From: Singulisphaera sp. GP187
GTDB taxonomy: Bacteria; Planctomycetota; Phycisphaerae; Phycisphaerales; SM1A02
Assembly (NCBI GenBank): GCA_945888705.1
Contig: CAMDAQ010000013.1
Span: forward strand, 1 to 34,473
Reading direction: 5' to 3'
Length of the DNA: 34,473 bases
Shown: positions 17,601 to 25,050 of the stretch, in pieces
Layout of the letters: each line of letters opens with the position of its first letter
How positions within the stretch are numbered: the stretch's first letter is position 1
The notes under the pieces: generated by a model
Seen by the model: only the letters and a program-made list of their open reading frames with translations
The model's database searches: none
Told to the model about the DNA's origin: nothing
Program-made: the position numbers and the translations under genes

Positions 17601-17816
17601 CATCGCTCGCCGATCACGGCGTTGGCGTGGATCGGCGACGGCAGCCGGCTCGCCAGCGCATCGAACGATGGCACCGTGCGCGTGTGGGAGACGGACTCGA
17701 TGCGCGAGGCCCTGACGCCGCTGGCAGCCCAGGTGTTTGACCTGTGCTGGACAGCCGACGGCACGCTGTGGGCGGCCGGTGCCGATGGTGCGCTCTACCG
17801 CATGACGGTGCGGTAG
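14676..17816 (+). CDS. Transmembrane Ser/Thr protein kinase with WD40-type repeats
   Basis: This 1046-residue Hanks-type kinase has all key elements: glycine loop 'IGYGGMSAVY' (about 88-97), catalytic Lys111 in 'VALKIV', 'HRDLKPANV' (about 209-217), 'DFG' at 229-231 and 'SPE' at 255-257. One membrane helix spans about 382-406, so the kinase is cytoplasmic and the ~640-residue C-terminal part lies outside. That part contains degenerate WD40/propeller blades, best seen at the end ('GDGSRLASASNDGTVRVWE') and in 'SPDGALVALGD' and 'SPDGAMVAAVGG'. The N-terminal ~85 residues are typical of kinases paired with these sigma factors. The start is GTG at 14676, four bases after the sigma factor stop, so the pair is co-translated. 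The propeller may sense an envelope ligand or partner protein (inferred). Confidence 0.93.
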   Translation: MGTFGDQAQPRGDRIQDAFAHVVGRDALSRRAWLERLRSDQPDIVDEVESLLQHHGRTGFMGMDEPTGSIPSSLVGAFVAGCTVERLIGYGGMSAVYAAVQDFPRRRVALKIVRRERLGQSARRRLRVEAEALARLEHPSIARVYAAGAERLSVDAEHESPYIVMELVDGALPLTRWADRAGLDARARIELVAMVAEAIDHAHRAGVIHRDLKPANVIVGEDGVPRVIDFGIAAVTNPSVTAATDAPMGTLAYMSPEQARGAAVDTRSDVWGLGALLHDVLCGQPPFAVEGRGLAEHVDRLLHDRPVRVSAAAEARGAAFLRTMPTGIDEVVAKALATDPVERYASAREFGDDVRRLLAGQATHARPDSSWRAGLRFMRRHRVLVATAATVAGFGITALVLTSLALEGASRSAYANAIWAAWGMLERADASAAHDMLMSADPARRGWEWRHLAARCDQSTWSSPALGQVYGVDWTGDGRVLAACSAGFQCIDPSTGRQRWATSTPDGMAWRVAGSADGGAVGVLRTTAIVSYDASGAERARLAIDGAHDLAPLPDRRSVFVLREEYVQELDGITLAESARLSPKLPAVARELSISPDGALVALGDMAGHVSVMDRRGSVRWTVRVPGAPEVIGTCFSPDGAMVAAVGGQTVAVLSAGDGAIRWASTSGRNGARAPCFTPDGRSLLVGGWTEVIERLRVADGSVEAHIAGAFSQVWSIAPDPAGGSIATGCLRAVVQRFPMDGQLGVSRRLIDQMAVRSVVAIGRDRVLASTVSGAVVAQTATGDLIAAGTWLSGGARHGPAAGERSDEGSTLTGQVLARAGDGRLCVAHGASVHWIEPDGSRVALEARDDGARVLDLAIQDGWTAVLWSDGVQWILRSGQPKPVHETRGCSRGSRAALVDASHGRAIVFRGADAPTTVLDLASGAESPAPFQIEHPMRGARSPDGTLIAIGSMDQGAEVAVLDAATLRVLHRCSGHRSPITALAWIGDGSRLASASNDGTVRVWETDSMREALTPLAAQVFDLCWTADGTLWAAGADGALYRMTVR

Positions 17817-17847
17817 AACGCCGGCGCCGAGCAAGGTGCGCGGTGCC

Positions 17848-20319
17848 TCAGTTGCTCGGGCAATTGCCCCAGGCGGCGAGGATGATGCCGAGGTCGGCGC
17901 CGTTGACGGTGCCGTCGCCGGTGATGTCAGTCGCGCCACCTGCGCTGCCCCAGTTGCTCAGGACGAACGCGAGGTCGATGCCGTTGACGACGCCGTCGCC
18001 GCTGAGGTCAGCTCGGCAGTCGCAGACTTGGCTGGCCGAGTCGGCTTGGTACGCACCGACGATGTTGCGGATCGCATTGCCGCACACGACGGTGGAGAAC
18101 AGCTGCGTCTCGCTGGCGATGCCCGTGGGGTAGACGTAGATGCCACCACCGATGGTGCTGGCGGTGTTCCCCGAGATCGTGCAGCCCGTGAGGGTGAGCA
18201 GCGAGCCGTTGTCGACAGGATCCCACGAGAGGCCGCCACCTTGCTCGTTGCACGTGTTGCCACCGAACGAGCAGTTCACCAAGTTCGGCTGGCTGTTGAC
18301 CATGTGCATGCCGCCGCCGGCCGTGACGGCCGTGTTGCCGGTGAAGCTGCAGCCCGTGACCACGGTGGTCGACGCAAAGAGCTGCATGCCGCCGCCATAC
18401 GCCTGCGACACATTGTTGCGGAAGGTGCAGTTGGTCACGGCCCCGGTGTGCGAGCGCAGATAGGCGCCGGCACCGAAGGGCGAGCCGTTGGCTTCGAGGA
18501 TGCAGTCAGCCATCGAGGTCGCGCAGAAGGCCATCAGCACGCCGCCACCGGCGAACACCGACGGGCTGCCGGGCAGGGGGCTGCCCGTCAGGCCACCCTT
18601 GATGGTGAAGCCCTTGATGAGGCTGATCGCGGATTCGTTATTGACCGCGCGGATGACGGATTCGTTGGCACCGCCGGTTCCCGTGATCGTGGTGGCCGCG
18701 GCACCGCCAGTGCTGACCAAGCGGATGGGCTTGCCGCGCAGCGTGATGGGGCCAGCGTAGGTGCCGGGGGCGACCAGCACGATGCGCATTTCATTGGCCG
18801 GTGCGGCATCGATCGCGCCCTGCATGGTCGCGACCTGGCCGGGTACCTGCACGGTCTGGCACTCGTCGGGCTTGAGGTTGCTGTCGATGTCGGGGCTGGT
18901 GCCGGCCGCCACGTCGCAGGAGTCGGGCACACCGTTGGTGTTGCAGTCTTGGCTGGTGCTGGTGGCGATGTCGCAGGAATCTGGGATCCCGTTGGTGTTG
19001 CAGTCCAAGCTGAAGCCGCTGGCGATGTCGCAGGAGTCAGGCTTGAGGTTGCTGTTGCAGTCCGGCGACGTGCTGTCGGCAATCTCGCAGACATCGAGCC
19101 GCTCGTTGCCGTTGCAGTCGCCGGCGGGGTCGATGCCCGTGTAGTCGAGTTCCACAGTCAGGCTGCCGGCCTTGCACTCGGTGCCGTCAACGCTGACGGG
19201 GCAAGCAAGCCGGATCATCAGCGTGCCAGTCTCAGCGATGAGGTCGTTGAACTGCCCGGGCTGCAGCGACAGGATGGCCACATCGGGGGTGGCAGGGCAG
19301 TCATTGGCGCCCTGCGCGAAGATTCGCGCGCCGGGCACGCCGTTGAACGAGGGATCGATGTACTCCGAGGTCGAGCTCAGGTCGCCAATGGCGCGCACGG
19401 TCACGGTGACGGGGGATTCGGCTGGCAGCAGATCGCTGAACACAGCCATGCGGGCTTCGGCGCCGGAGGGGGAGCCAAGATCGGGGCTGGTCAAGGCAAC
19501 TCGCTTGGCGCCTTGGCAGTCATCGGGAATCTGGTCGTTGTTGCAGTCGGCGATCAGGCCCTGGCCGATCTCGTAGAGGTCAGGAATGGTGTTGCCGTTG
19601 CAGTCGACTTCGCACTCGTCGGGAACGCCGTTGGAGTTCACGTCGGTGCTGGTGCCGATGGCGATATCGCGGGCATCGTTGCAGCCGTTTTGGTTGCAGT
19701 CGGGACCGCCAGCGCAGGGGTTGCCACCAATTGAGTACTGGGACGCGCCAGGCTGGATCGGGATGCTGGTGCCGCTGATCTTGTAGGTGATCGACATGTT
19801 GGCGTTGTAGACCGAGTCGTTCGCAGCGGTGCGGACGATCTGGATCAAGAGCATGCGGCCACCGGTGACGGTGTTCGCGGTGCCGGGGGTGGCGTCGTAC
19901 CAACCAGCGCCGTTGTTGATGTCTTGAACGGTACCGCCGTTGGTGAAGCCGGGGTCCAGTGCGGTGCCCCAGCCCGAGCTGGTGGCCAGACCGCTGACGG
20001 TGACCCAGCTGTCGAAATCGCGATCGGCGGCCGAGACCGAGAAACCGGCCTGCCAGGTGCCGACTTCACCGTCAGCGGTGAAGAAGTCCCGGTGCACGGC
20101 GTTCATGGCGCCGCTGAGGGTGGAGTGGCTGTAGCAATTGAGGAACACCCACGACTGGCCGGCCGCAAGACCCACGTCGTTGAAGGTGGCATACACCTTG
20201 TACTGGATGTTGCCATTGCTCAGCACCACGCGTTCGGTGGTAAACCCCGTGAAATCCGCGCTAGCGGCCATGGACAGACTGATGGCGCCAAGCGCCCCGG
20301 CGATGATCGACTTGGTCAT
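17848..20319 (-). CDS. Secreted beta-helix protein with Cys/Asp calcium-loop repeats and dockerin-like C-terminus
   Basis: This is a large exported protein of 823 residues. It has a Sec signal peptide (about 1-21, ending ASA before DFTG). An N-terminal beta-rich domain runs to about residue 195. Next is a region of 'DCNxNGxPDxC' loops (about 205-265 and 401-487), a type of calcium-binding loop with conserved cysteines. A right-handed parallel beta-helix follows (about 500-765, with 'GGGVLMA', 'GGGMQLF', 'GGGMHMV', 'GGGLSW', 'GGGIYVY' turns, pectate-lyase-like). The end is a dockerin-like pair, 'DLSGDGVVNGIDLAFVLSNW' and 'DITGDGTVNGADLGIILAAW'. This layout is typical of Phycisphaerae surface proteins. 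The ATG at 20319 has AGGAG six bases upstream. No catalytic residues can be assigned; polysaccharide binding or surface attachment is a guess. Confidence 0.88.
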   Translation of the reverse strand: MTKSIIAGALGAISLSMAASADFTGFTTERVVLSNGNIQYKVYATFNDVGLAAGQSWVFLNCYSHSTLSGAMNAVHRDFFTADGEVGTWQAGFSVSAADRDFDSWVTVSGLATSSGWGTALDPGFTNGGTVQDINNGAGWYDATPGTANTVTGGRMLLIQIVRTAANDSVYNANMSITYKISGTSIPIQPGASQYSIGGNPCAGGPDCNQNGCNDARDIAIGTSTDVNSNGVPDECEVDCNGNTIPDLYEIGQGLIADCNNDQIPDDCQGAKRVALTSPDLGSPSGAEARMAVFSDLLPAESPVTVTVRAIGDLSSTSEYIDPSFNGVPGARIFAQGANDCPATPDVAILSLQPGQFNDLIAETGTLMIRLACPVSVDGTECKAGSLTVELDYTGIDPAGDCNGNERLDVCEIADSTSPDCNSNLKPDSCDIASGFSLDCNTNGIPDSCDIATSTSQDCNTNGVPDSCDVAAGTSPDIDSNLKPDECQTVQVPGQVATMQGAIDAAPANEMRIVLVAPGTYAGPITLRGKPIRLVSTGGAAATTITGTGGANESVIRAVNNESAISLIKGFTIKGGLTGSPLPGSPSVFAGGGVLMAFCATSMADCILEANGSPFGAGAYLRSHTGAVTNCTFRNNVSQAYGGGMQLFASTTVVTGCSFTGNTAVTAGGGMHMVNSQPNLVNCSFGGNTCNEQGGGLSWDPVDNGSLLTLTGCTISGNTASTIGGGIYVYPTGIASETQLFSTVVCGNAIRNIVGAYQADSASQVCDCRADLSGDGVVNGIDLAFVLSNWGSAGGATDITGDGTVNGADLGIILAAWGNCPSN
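18859..19119 (-). repeat. Five in-frame 57-base repeats coding Cys/Asp calcium loops
   Basis: Four complete 19-residue units and one partial unit lie head to tail: DCNGNERLDVC, DCNSNLKPDSC, DCNTNGIPDSC, DCNTNGVPDSC, DIDSNLKPDEC, each followed by a short linker such as EIADSTSP. In the last unit the first Cys is replaced by Ile. Similar but less regular units occur closer to the N-terminus of the same protein. The units resemble thrombospondin type-3 and dockerin calcium loops. The near-identity of units 3 and 4 points to recent duplication. Confidence 0.8.
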
Positions 20320-20340
20320 GTGCACTCCTGGAAGCCGGTC

Positions 20341-20370
20341 AGGCTACCGGGCTGGCCTTGGCCGAGTCAA
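20341..20370 (-). promoter_or_regulatory. Candidate promoter of the secreted beta-helix gene
   Basis: On the minus strand, TTGACT (complement at 20365-20370) and TAGCCT (complement at 20341-20346) are separated by 18 bases and lie just upstream of the gene's Shine-Dalgarno. TTGACT matches the -35 consensus at five of six positions. The downstream leader would be about 15 bases and includes AGGAG. Confidence 0.45.
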
Positions 20371-20398
20371 CCGGTTGGGTCGCAACTGAACCAAACGC

Positions 20399-21700
20399 TC
20401 AAGACCGCCGCACCAGGATCGCCGTCCGGTCATCGGGGGTGAAGTCGGCGCCGTGGTAGGCGAGCACCGCGCGGTCGAGCTCGGCCACGATCGCCTCGAG
20501 CGGCTCGGCGCGCATGGCGCGCACGATCGCGAACACGCGCTCCTCGCCGAACTGGCCGGCGCCGCCGCCGGCCTCGGGGGCCTCGTAGTAGCCGTCGGTG
20601 ATGACGACCAGCAGATCGCCCGGCTCCAAGCGCACCGTCTGCGTGGCGCACATCGACTCGTCAAAGTCCATGATGCCCATGGGCGGAGCATCGGTGTCGA
20701 CGGGCTCGAACGCGTCGGTCGCGCGCCGGTAGACAAAAAGCGGGCCTTGGCCGGCGCTGAAGGATTGCACGGTGTGCTCGCGCGCATCGAGCAGGCCGAA
20801 CCACGCCGTGACGAAGCGACCGCTGGGCAGGTCCTCGAGCAGCTGCTGGTTGACCTGCTGCGCCAGAAGCGAGAGTGGCTGCCCCAAGCGCAAGGCAAGC
20901 CGCATCATGCCGCGGGTCTGCATCGAGCTCAGCGCAGGGCCGACCCCGTGGCCGGTGGCATCGGCCACGAGCAGCATCGCGCGATCAGCGGGGGCATCGA
21001 CCGCGGCGATGCCGAGCGCATCGAGCGGCACCAGGTCGAACGCATCGCCGCCGCACTCCTGGCTCGGCGTGCTGCGACCGAAGAGTTCGTACCCGGCGAT
21101 CGAGGGCACACCCTGCGGGAACGCCTGCTGCTGGATCGAGCGCGCGACGTCGATCTCTTCCTGCAGCCGCAGGCGCTCGATGCGGTCCTCGATCAGCGTG
21201 GCGCGGCGCACGGCGACCGCGGCGTGGGCAGCCAGCGATCGCGCGATGAGTTCATCCTGCTCGGTGAAGGTGCCCTCGGCGCGGTTGAGGACCTGCGCCA
21301 CGCCCACGAGCCCGCCCTCGTCATCGAGCAGGGGCACCGCGAGGATCGTCCGCGTGCGGTAGCCGGACTTGGCATCGAACGAGCGATCGAAGCGCTCGTC
21401 CTCATAGGCATCCTTGATGTTCACGACCGCTCGGGACTGCGCGCAGGCGCCGGCGATGCCCTTCGAATCTGGAATGCGGATCGTGCTCGTGCCCAAGCCG
21501 TGCGCCACGCGCGTGACGAGCGACGAGCCCTTGGCATCGTGCACGAAGACCGTGGCGCGGTCGCTGCGAAGGAAATCCCTCAGCGCATCGATGACCGTGT
21601 TCAGGACCTGGTCGAGGTCGGCGCACTCGCCCAGATGGCGCGAGAGCTCCAGCAGCTTGCGCAGGGCCTGCGGATCATGGAAGGCGCCGAGATCCTGCAT
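20399..21700 (-). CDS. GAF-domain PP2C-type (SpoIIE/RsbU-like) protein phosphatase
   Basis: This is a soluble Ser/Thr phosphatase of 433 residues. A GAF domain occupies about residues 15-165 ('SDRATVFVHDAKGSSLVTRV', 'TILAVPLLDDEGGLVGVAQV'). A short coiled helix ('EEIDVARSIQQQAFPQ') is the hallmark linker before SpoIIE-type phosphatase domains. The PP2C domain keeps its metal-binding acids in 'CGGDAFD', 'VADATGHGVGPAL', 'VITDGYYEA' and 'DDRTAILV'. Such proteins usually dephosphorylate anti-sigma-factor antagonists in partner-switching pathways, or other phosphoproteins. No STAS or anti-sigma kinase gene is next to it. It lies 5 bases downstream of the FG-GAP gene and has no obvious Shine-Dalgarno, so translation is probably coupled. 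Confidence 0.92.
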   Translation of the reverse strand: MQDLGAFHDPQALRKLLELSRHLGECADLDQVLNTVIDALRDFLRSDRATVFVHDAKGSSLVTRVAHGLGTSTIRIPDSKGIAGACAQSRAVVNIKDAYEDERFDRSFDAKSGYRTRTILAVPLLDDEGGLVGVAQVLNRAEGTFTEQDELIARSLAAHAAVAVRRATLIEDRIERLRLQEEIDVARSIQQQAFPQGVPSIAGYELFGRSTPSQECGGDAFDLVPLDALGIAAVDAPADRAMLLVADATGHGVGPALSSMQTRGMMRLALRLGQPLSLLAQQVNQQLLEDLPSGRFVTAWFGLLDAREHTVQSFSAGQGPLFVYRRATDAFEPVDTDAPPMGIMDFDESMCATQTVRLEPGDLLVVITDGYYEAPEAGGGAGQFGEERVFAIVRAMRAEPLEAIVAELDRAVLAYHGADFTPDDRTAILVRRS

Positions 21701-21705
21701 GCGGC

Positions 21706-23973
21706 TCAGCGCTTGGCGCCGTCCTTGGTCATCTGGGGGTAGACGAGCACGCGGTCGTGGCAGAGCAGGACCACGTCGTCGGCGCCGTCGCCGGTCACGT
21801 CCATGACCACGACCTGGCTGGGCTGGAACTCCTTGGGTTCGCCGCCCGAGAACATCTTGGTCTCGAAGACCTCGAAGCCGGTGGCGTACAGGAGCTTGCC
21901 CGAGTCGGAGAAGGTGAGGATCTCCAGGTTCTGCTCGCCGGCATCCAAGAGCAGGAGGTCGGTGCGGCCGTCGCTGTTCACATCGCCTGCGCCGATCTCG
22001 TGCTCGACGCGGCGGGGGCTGTCGCTGCGGAACGAGCCGCTCTCGGCCAGCTCCATGCGCGGGCCCGCATCACGCAGGACGCCGAAGCCCTCGTCGCCGA
22101 TGAGCAGCACGGCATCCTCGCCGCCGGCGAACGGTCCGGTGGCCAGCGCGGTGAACTTGAAGCCGCTCGCGTCGAGCGCTTCCGTTTCCTTCCACGCACC
22201 ATCCTTGCGCTCGAACACCAGGATCTTGCCGTTCTCCTTGTCGCCGGCGACCAAGCGGTTGCCGCGCAGGGCGAGCGCCACGAGCTTGCTGTCGCCTCGG
22301 GCGGCATTGACCTGCTCCACGACCTGCCAGCCCTTGGCGGTGTCGTAGCGCAGTGCGCGGATGAAGTTGCGGTCGGCCACCAGGAGCTCGGCCTTGCCGT
22401 CGCCGTTGGCATCGGCGATCTCGGTGTTCTGCGCATTCGCCGCCTGGGCGAGGCCGAACTGCGACATGTCCTTCGACTCCAGCAGCACATAGGGCTTGGC
22501 CGCGTCCTTGCCGTCCCAGCGCACCATGGTCATGGGCTTCTCGGGGGTGAAGAGCAGCAGGTCATCCTTGCCGTCCTGGTCAGCGTCGATCGAGAGGATC
22601 GTGTCCGGTGCACGGCTGAGCGCGCCCAGGTCGATCGAGCGGGTGTCGCCTGCCTTGGCATCGATGAGCTCGAGGCGGTAGTTGCGGTTCTCCTTGGCGA
22701 TCACGGCCAGCGTGGGCACGCCCTGCAGCGTGACGACGTTCATGGCGACGGGGGTCAGACCCTTGGCGAGCTCGGCCGCCTGCGGAAAGCCGACGGTGCC
22801 GTCCTTCCACGCGCTGCGCCCGACGACGCCTTCCTTCTCGCTGCTCACGAAGACCTCGGCCTTGCCGTCGCCATCGACATCACGCGCGGCGATGAAGTCG
22901 AGTTCGGCGTAGCTCGGGCACTCCTCGGCGTTGCCGAAGCCCACGCCCTTCTGCTGGCGGTACACGCTCACCGCGTTCGATTCGGTGTTGGTCGCAACGA
23001 GGTCGGGAAGTCCATCGCCGTCGACGTCAGCGACCGCGAAGTCGCGCTTTCGGTTGGAGGGATCCTCGAAGGACCACGTGACGAGTTCACCCTTGCCGCC
23101 CTCGCTCGCTGCCTTCGCGGGCTGCGCAGTGTGAACGACGGTTCGCTTGGTCTTCTTTTCGATCGTGGCCAGGCTCGAGCCGGGCTTGCCGTTGATCTTC
23201 ACCAGCGCAGCTTCGCGAAGGACCGGCATGTCGTAGCGCACCTGGGGCCCCATCTGCGTCAGGCCATCGCGCTTGGTGCCGTACCAGATGCGGATGGGCT
23301 GGGCATCGTCGGGCAGCACCGCGACGATGTCGTTGCAGCCGTTGGCATCGAGGTCGCCTGCCATGACGCCCGCAATCCCGCCAGCGCCCGGCATCAGGTC
23401 AACGGGCGCACCAAGCTCGGTGCCCTTCATCGGATAGACGCTGATGTTCTGGCCCGCGATCACGAGCAGTTCAGGTGCCGCATCGCCCATGACGTCGGCG
23501 ATCGCGATCCCATCCTTGCCGACAGCGAGGTTCTTGACGGTGTGCTTGCGGTCCGCCTTGAACGTCCCATCGGGCTGCTGCAGGTAGAAGACCACGCGAT
23601 TGGGCGTGCCCACCGCGATCAGGTCGAGGCGGCCATCGCCGTTGGCATCGTGGGTGAGCAGGCCGCCGATCGCCTCGCCCGCAGGGACTTCGATCCGGCG
23701 GAAGCGCCAGTGCTCGGGGGTTTCGTTCACGCGCGTTGGGGCGATCGCATCCGCGGGGGTCGCGCCCTTCTTCTGCAGGTGCACCTCGATGCGGCTGTCG
23801 TGGTTGTTGGCCACCACCAGGTCGCCTAGGCCATCACCGTTCACATCGACCGCCAGCACCGGGCCGGCGTTGGGGCCGACCTTCACGACTTCGAGCGGAT
23901 CGAAGCCGAAGTGCTGGCTCAGATCCTGCTGCGGGAGCGAGAGGAGGAGTGCAACGAGAGGTAGGGTGGTCAT
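21706..23973 (-). CDS. FG-GAP/VCBS repeat protein (exported beta-propeller)
   Basis: This 755-residue protein has a short hydrophobic N-terminus (MTTLPLVALLLSLPQQ) that probably serves as a signal peptide. It carries about nine calcium-loop FG-GAP units: DVNGDGLGDLVV, DANGDGRLDLIAV, DLDANGCNDIVAV, DVDGDGLPDLVA, DVDGDGKAEVFV, DADQDGKDDLLLF, DANGDGKAELLVAD, DVNSDGRTDLLLLD and DVTGDGADDVVLL. These build one or two integrin-like beta-propellers outside the cell, used for ligand binding or adhesion. There is no enzyme motif and no clear C-terminal anchor. The gene is upstream of the GAF-PP2C phosphatase with a 5-base gap, an odd pairing of a secreted and a cytoplasmic protein. It is divergent from the HtrA-like protease with only 48 bases between starts. 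Confidence 0.88.
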   Translation of the reverse strand: MTTLPLVALLLSLPQQDLSQHFGFDPLEVVKVGPNAGPVLAVDVNGDGLGDLVVANNHDSRIEVHLQKKGATPADAIAPTRVNETPEHWRFRRIEVPAGEAIGGLLTHDANGDGRLDLIAVGTPNRVVFYLQQPDGTFKADRKHTVKNLAVGKDGIAIADVMGDAAPELLVIAGQNISVYPMKGTELGAPVDLMPGAGGIAGVMAGDLDANGCNDIVAVLPDDAQPIRIWYGTKRDGLTQMGPQVRYDMPVLREAALVKINGKPGSSLATIEKKTKRTVVHTAQPAKAASEGGKGELVTWSFEDPSNRKRDFAVADVDGDGLPDLVATNTESNAVSVYRQQKGVGFGNAEECPSYAELDFIAARDVDGDGKAEVFVSSEKEGVVGRSAWKDGTVGFPQAAELAKGLTPVAMNVVTLQGVPTLAVIAKENRNYRLELIDAKAGDTRSIDLGALSRAPDTILSIDADQDGKDDLLLFTPEKPMTMVRWDGKDAAKPYVLLESKDMSQFGLAQAANAQNTEIADANGDGKAELLVADRNFIRALRYDTAKGWQVVEQVNAARGDSKLVALALRGNRLVAGDKENGKILVFERKDGAWKETEALDASGFKFTALATGPFAGGEDAVLLIGDEGFGVLRDAGPRMELAESGSFRSDSPRRVEHEIGAGDVNSDGRTDLLLLDAGEQNLEILTFSDSGKLLYATGFEVFETKMFSGGEPKEFQPSQVVVMDVTGDGADDVVLLCHDRVLVYPQMTKDGAKR

Positions 23974-24009
23974 GGGTGATCGGCCGCCAAATCAGCGGCG
24001 AGGCCATGG

Positions 24010-24015
24010 TAGCCT
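24010..24015 (+). promoter_or_regulatory. Candidate leaderless -10 (TAGCCT) of the HtrA-like gene
   Basis: TAGCCT ends 6 bases before the ATG at 24022, the spacing expected if transcription starts at the A of the ATG. The overlapping complement TACCAT (24005-24010) reads towards the divergent FG-GAP gene and could be its -10. No -35 is convincing on either side. Confidence 0.35.
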
Positions 24016-24021
24016 TCGGGA

Positions 24022-24969
24022 ATGCACTCGTTGCTCGCCGTCGTCCTTGCCGCCAGCGTCCTTGCGCCCGCCGACACGCTCGTCATGAAGAGCGGCAGCC
24101 GGCTCGAGGGCACGATCATCAAGCGCAACGACCGAAAGGTCTGGCTCGACGTCGGTCCCGACGTCCTGGTGTTCGACATGGAGGACGTGGCCGAGGTGAA
24201 GCAGGCCGAAGCCGCCGCCGACATGCAGGCCGTGCAGGACGAGCTCTACTCGCACGCGAGCAACCCGCCGACGCTGTCGCCCAAGGAGCACGCCAAGCGC
24301 ATCGGCCCAGCGGTCATCAAGGTGAGCACGCCCGGTGGCCTGGGCAGCGGCGTGATCATCGACAAGAGCGGCTACGCCATCACCAATGCGCACGTGGTGC
24401 AGGGCGAGACGAACCTGCGCGTGACGGTGTGGTTCCCACAAGCCGACGGCACGCTCAAGCGCACCGAGATCGAGGACGTGGAGCTGATCGCGGTCAACAA
24501 CCATGTCGACCTTGCGCTCGTCAGGATCAAGCATCCCGACGGCAAGGACTTCGACTTCGCCGCGATCGTCGATAAGGAGAAGTTCGACATCGGCCAGCCG
24601 GTCTTCGCGATCGGGAACCCGCTGGGGCTCGAGCGCACGCTGACGCAGGGCGTGATCAGCACCACGCAGCGCAACTTCGACGGCCTGACCTACATCCAGA
24701 CCGACACGCCGATCAACCCCGGCAACTCGGGAGGCCCGCTCTTCAACACCAAGGGCGAGGTCATCGGCATCACCAACATGGGCATCAGCGGCGGCGAAGC
24801 CCTGGGCTTCGCGATCCCGGCCCGCTACGTGAAGGACTTCATCCGCAACCGAGAAGCCTTCGGTTACGACAAGAACAATCCCAACTCGGGGCACAACTAC
24901 CACCAGCCCCCGGCGCGCACGTCCTTCACGCCGCCGCCACAACTGGACGACCGCACCGATTCGCGATGA
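24022..24969 (+). CDS. HtrA/DegP-like trypsin-fold serine protease without PDZ domain
   Basis: This is a probable envelope protease of 315 residues. The first ~16 residues are hydrophobic and may be a short signal peptide. A small beta domain follows (about 17-60, 'DTLVMKSGSRLEGTIIKRND', 'VLVFDMEDVAEV'), of a type often seen in planctomycete exported proteins. The S1C protease domain has His124 in 'TNAHVV', Asp163 in 'HVDLALV' and Ser236 in 'NPGNSGGPL', so the triad is complete. The usual C-terminal PDZ domains are absent; the protein ends in a Pro/Asp-rich tail ('HQPPARTSFTPPPQLDDR'). It therefore resembles the short HtrA-like proteases rather than DegP itself. A DUF3352-like gene follows after 81 bases with its own Shine-Dalgarno. 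Confidence 0.92.
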   Translation: MHSLLAVVLAASVLAPADTLVMKSGSRLEGTIIKRNDRKVWLDVGPDVLVFDMEDVAEVKQAEAAADMQAVQDELYSHASNPPTLSPKEHAKRIGPAVIKVSTPGGLGSGVIIDKSGYAITNAHVVQGETNLRVTVWFPQADGTLKRTEIEDVELIAVNNHVDLALVRIKHPDGKDFDFAAIVDKEKFDIGQPVFAIGNPLGLERTLTQGVISTTQRNFDGLTYIQTDTPINPGNSGGPLFNTKGEVIGITNMGISGGEALGFAIPARYVKDFIRNREAFGYDKNNPNSGHNYHQPPARTSFTPPPQLDDRTDSR

Positions 24970-25050
24970 TCCTCGCGCTTCGGACGAACCCCACCTGACC
25001 GACCCACGCACCAACGATCGACCCGCAACGACCTGCACCCGGAGACCACC

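Noticed and set aside
17836-19734. Plus-strand open frame rich in 'VGVAVxAxAxGDVAG' repeats opposite the beta-helix protein
   Set aside because: The apparent repeat protein is the antisense reading of the 57-base Cys/Asp repeats; it has no start signal, and the minus-strand gene has a signal peptide, an SD and a promoter.
21757-23829. Plus-strand open frame of about 690 codons opposite the FG-GAP gene
   Set aside because: It is antisense to the nine regular calcium-loop repeats and has no recognisable features of its own.
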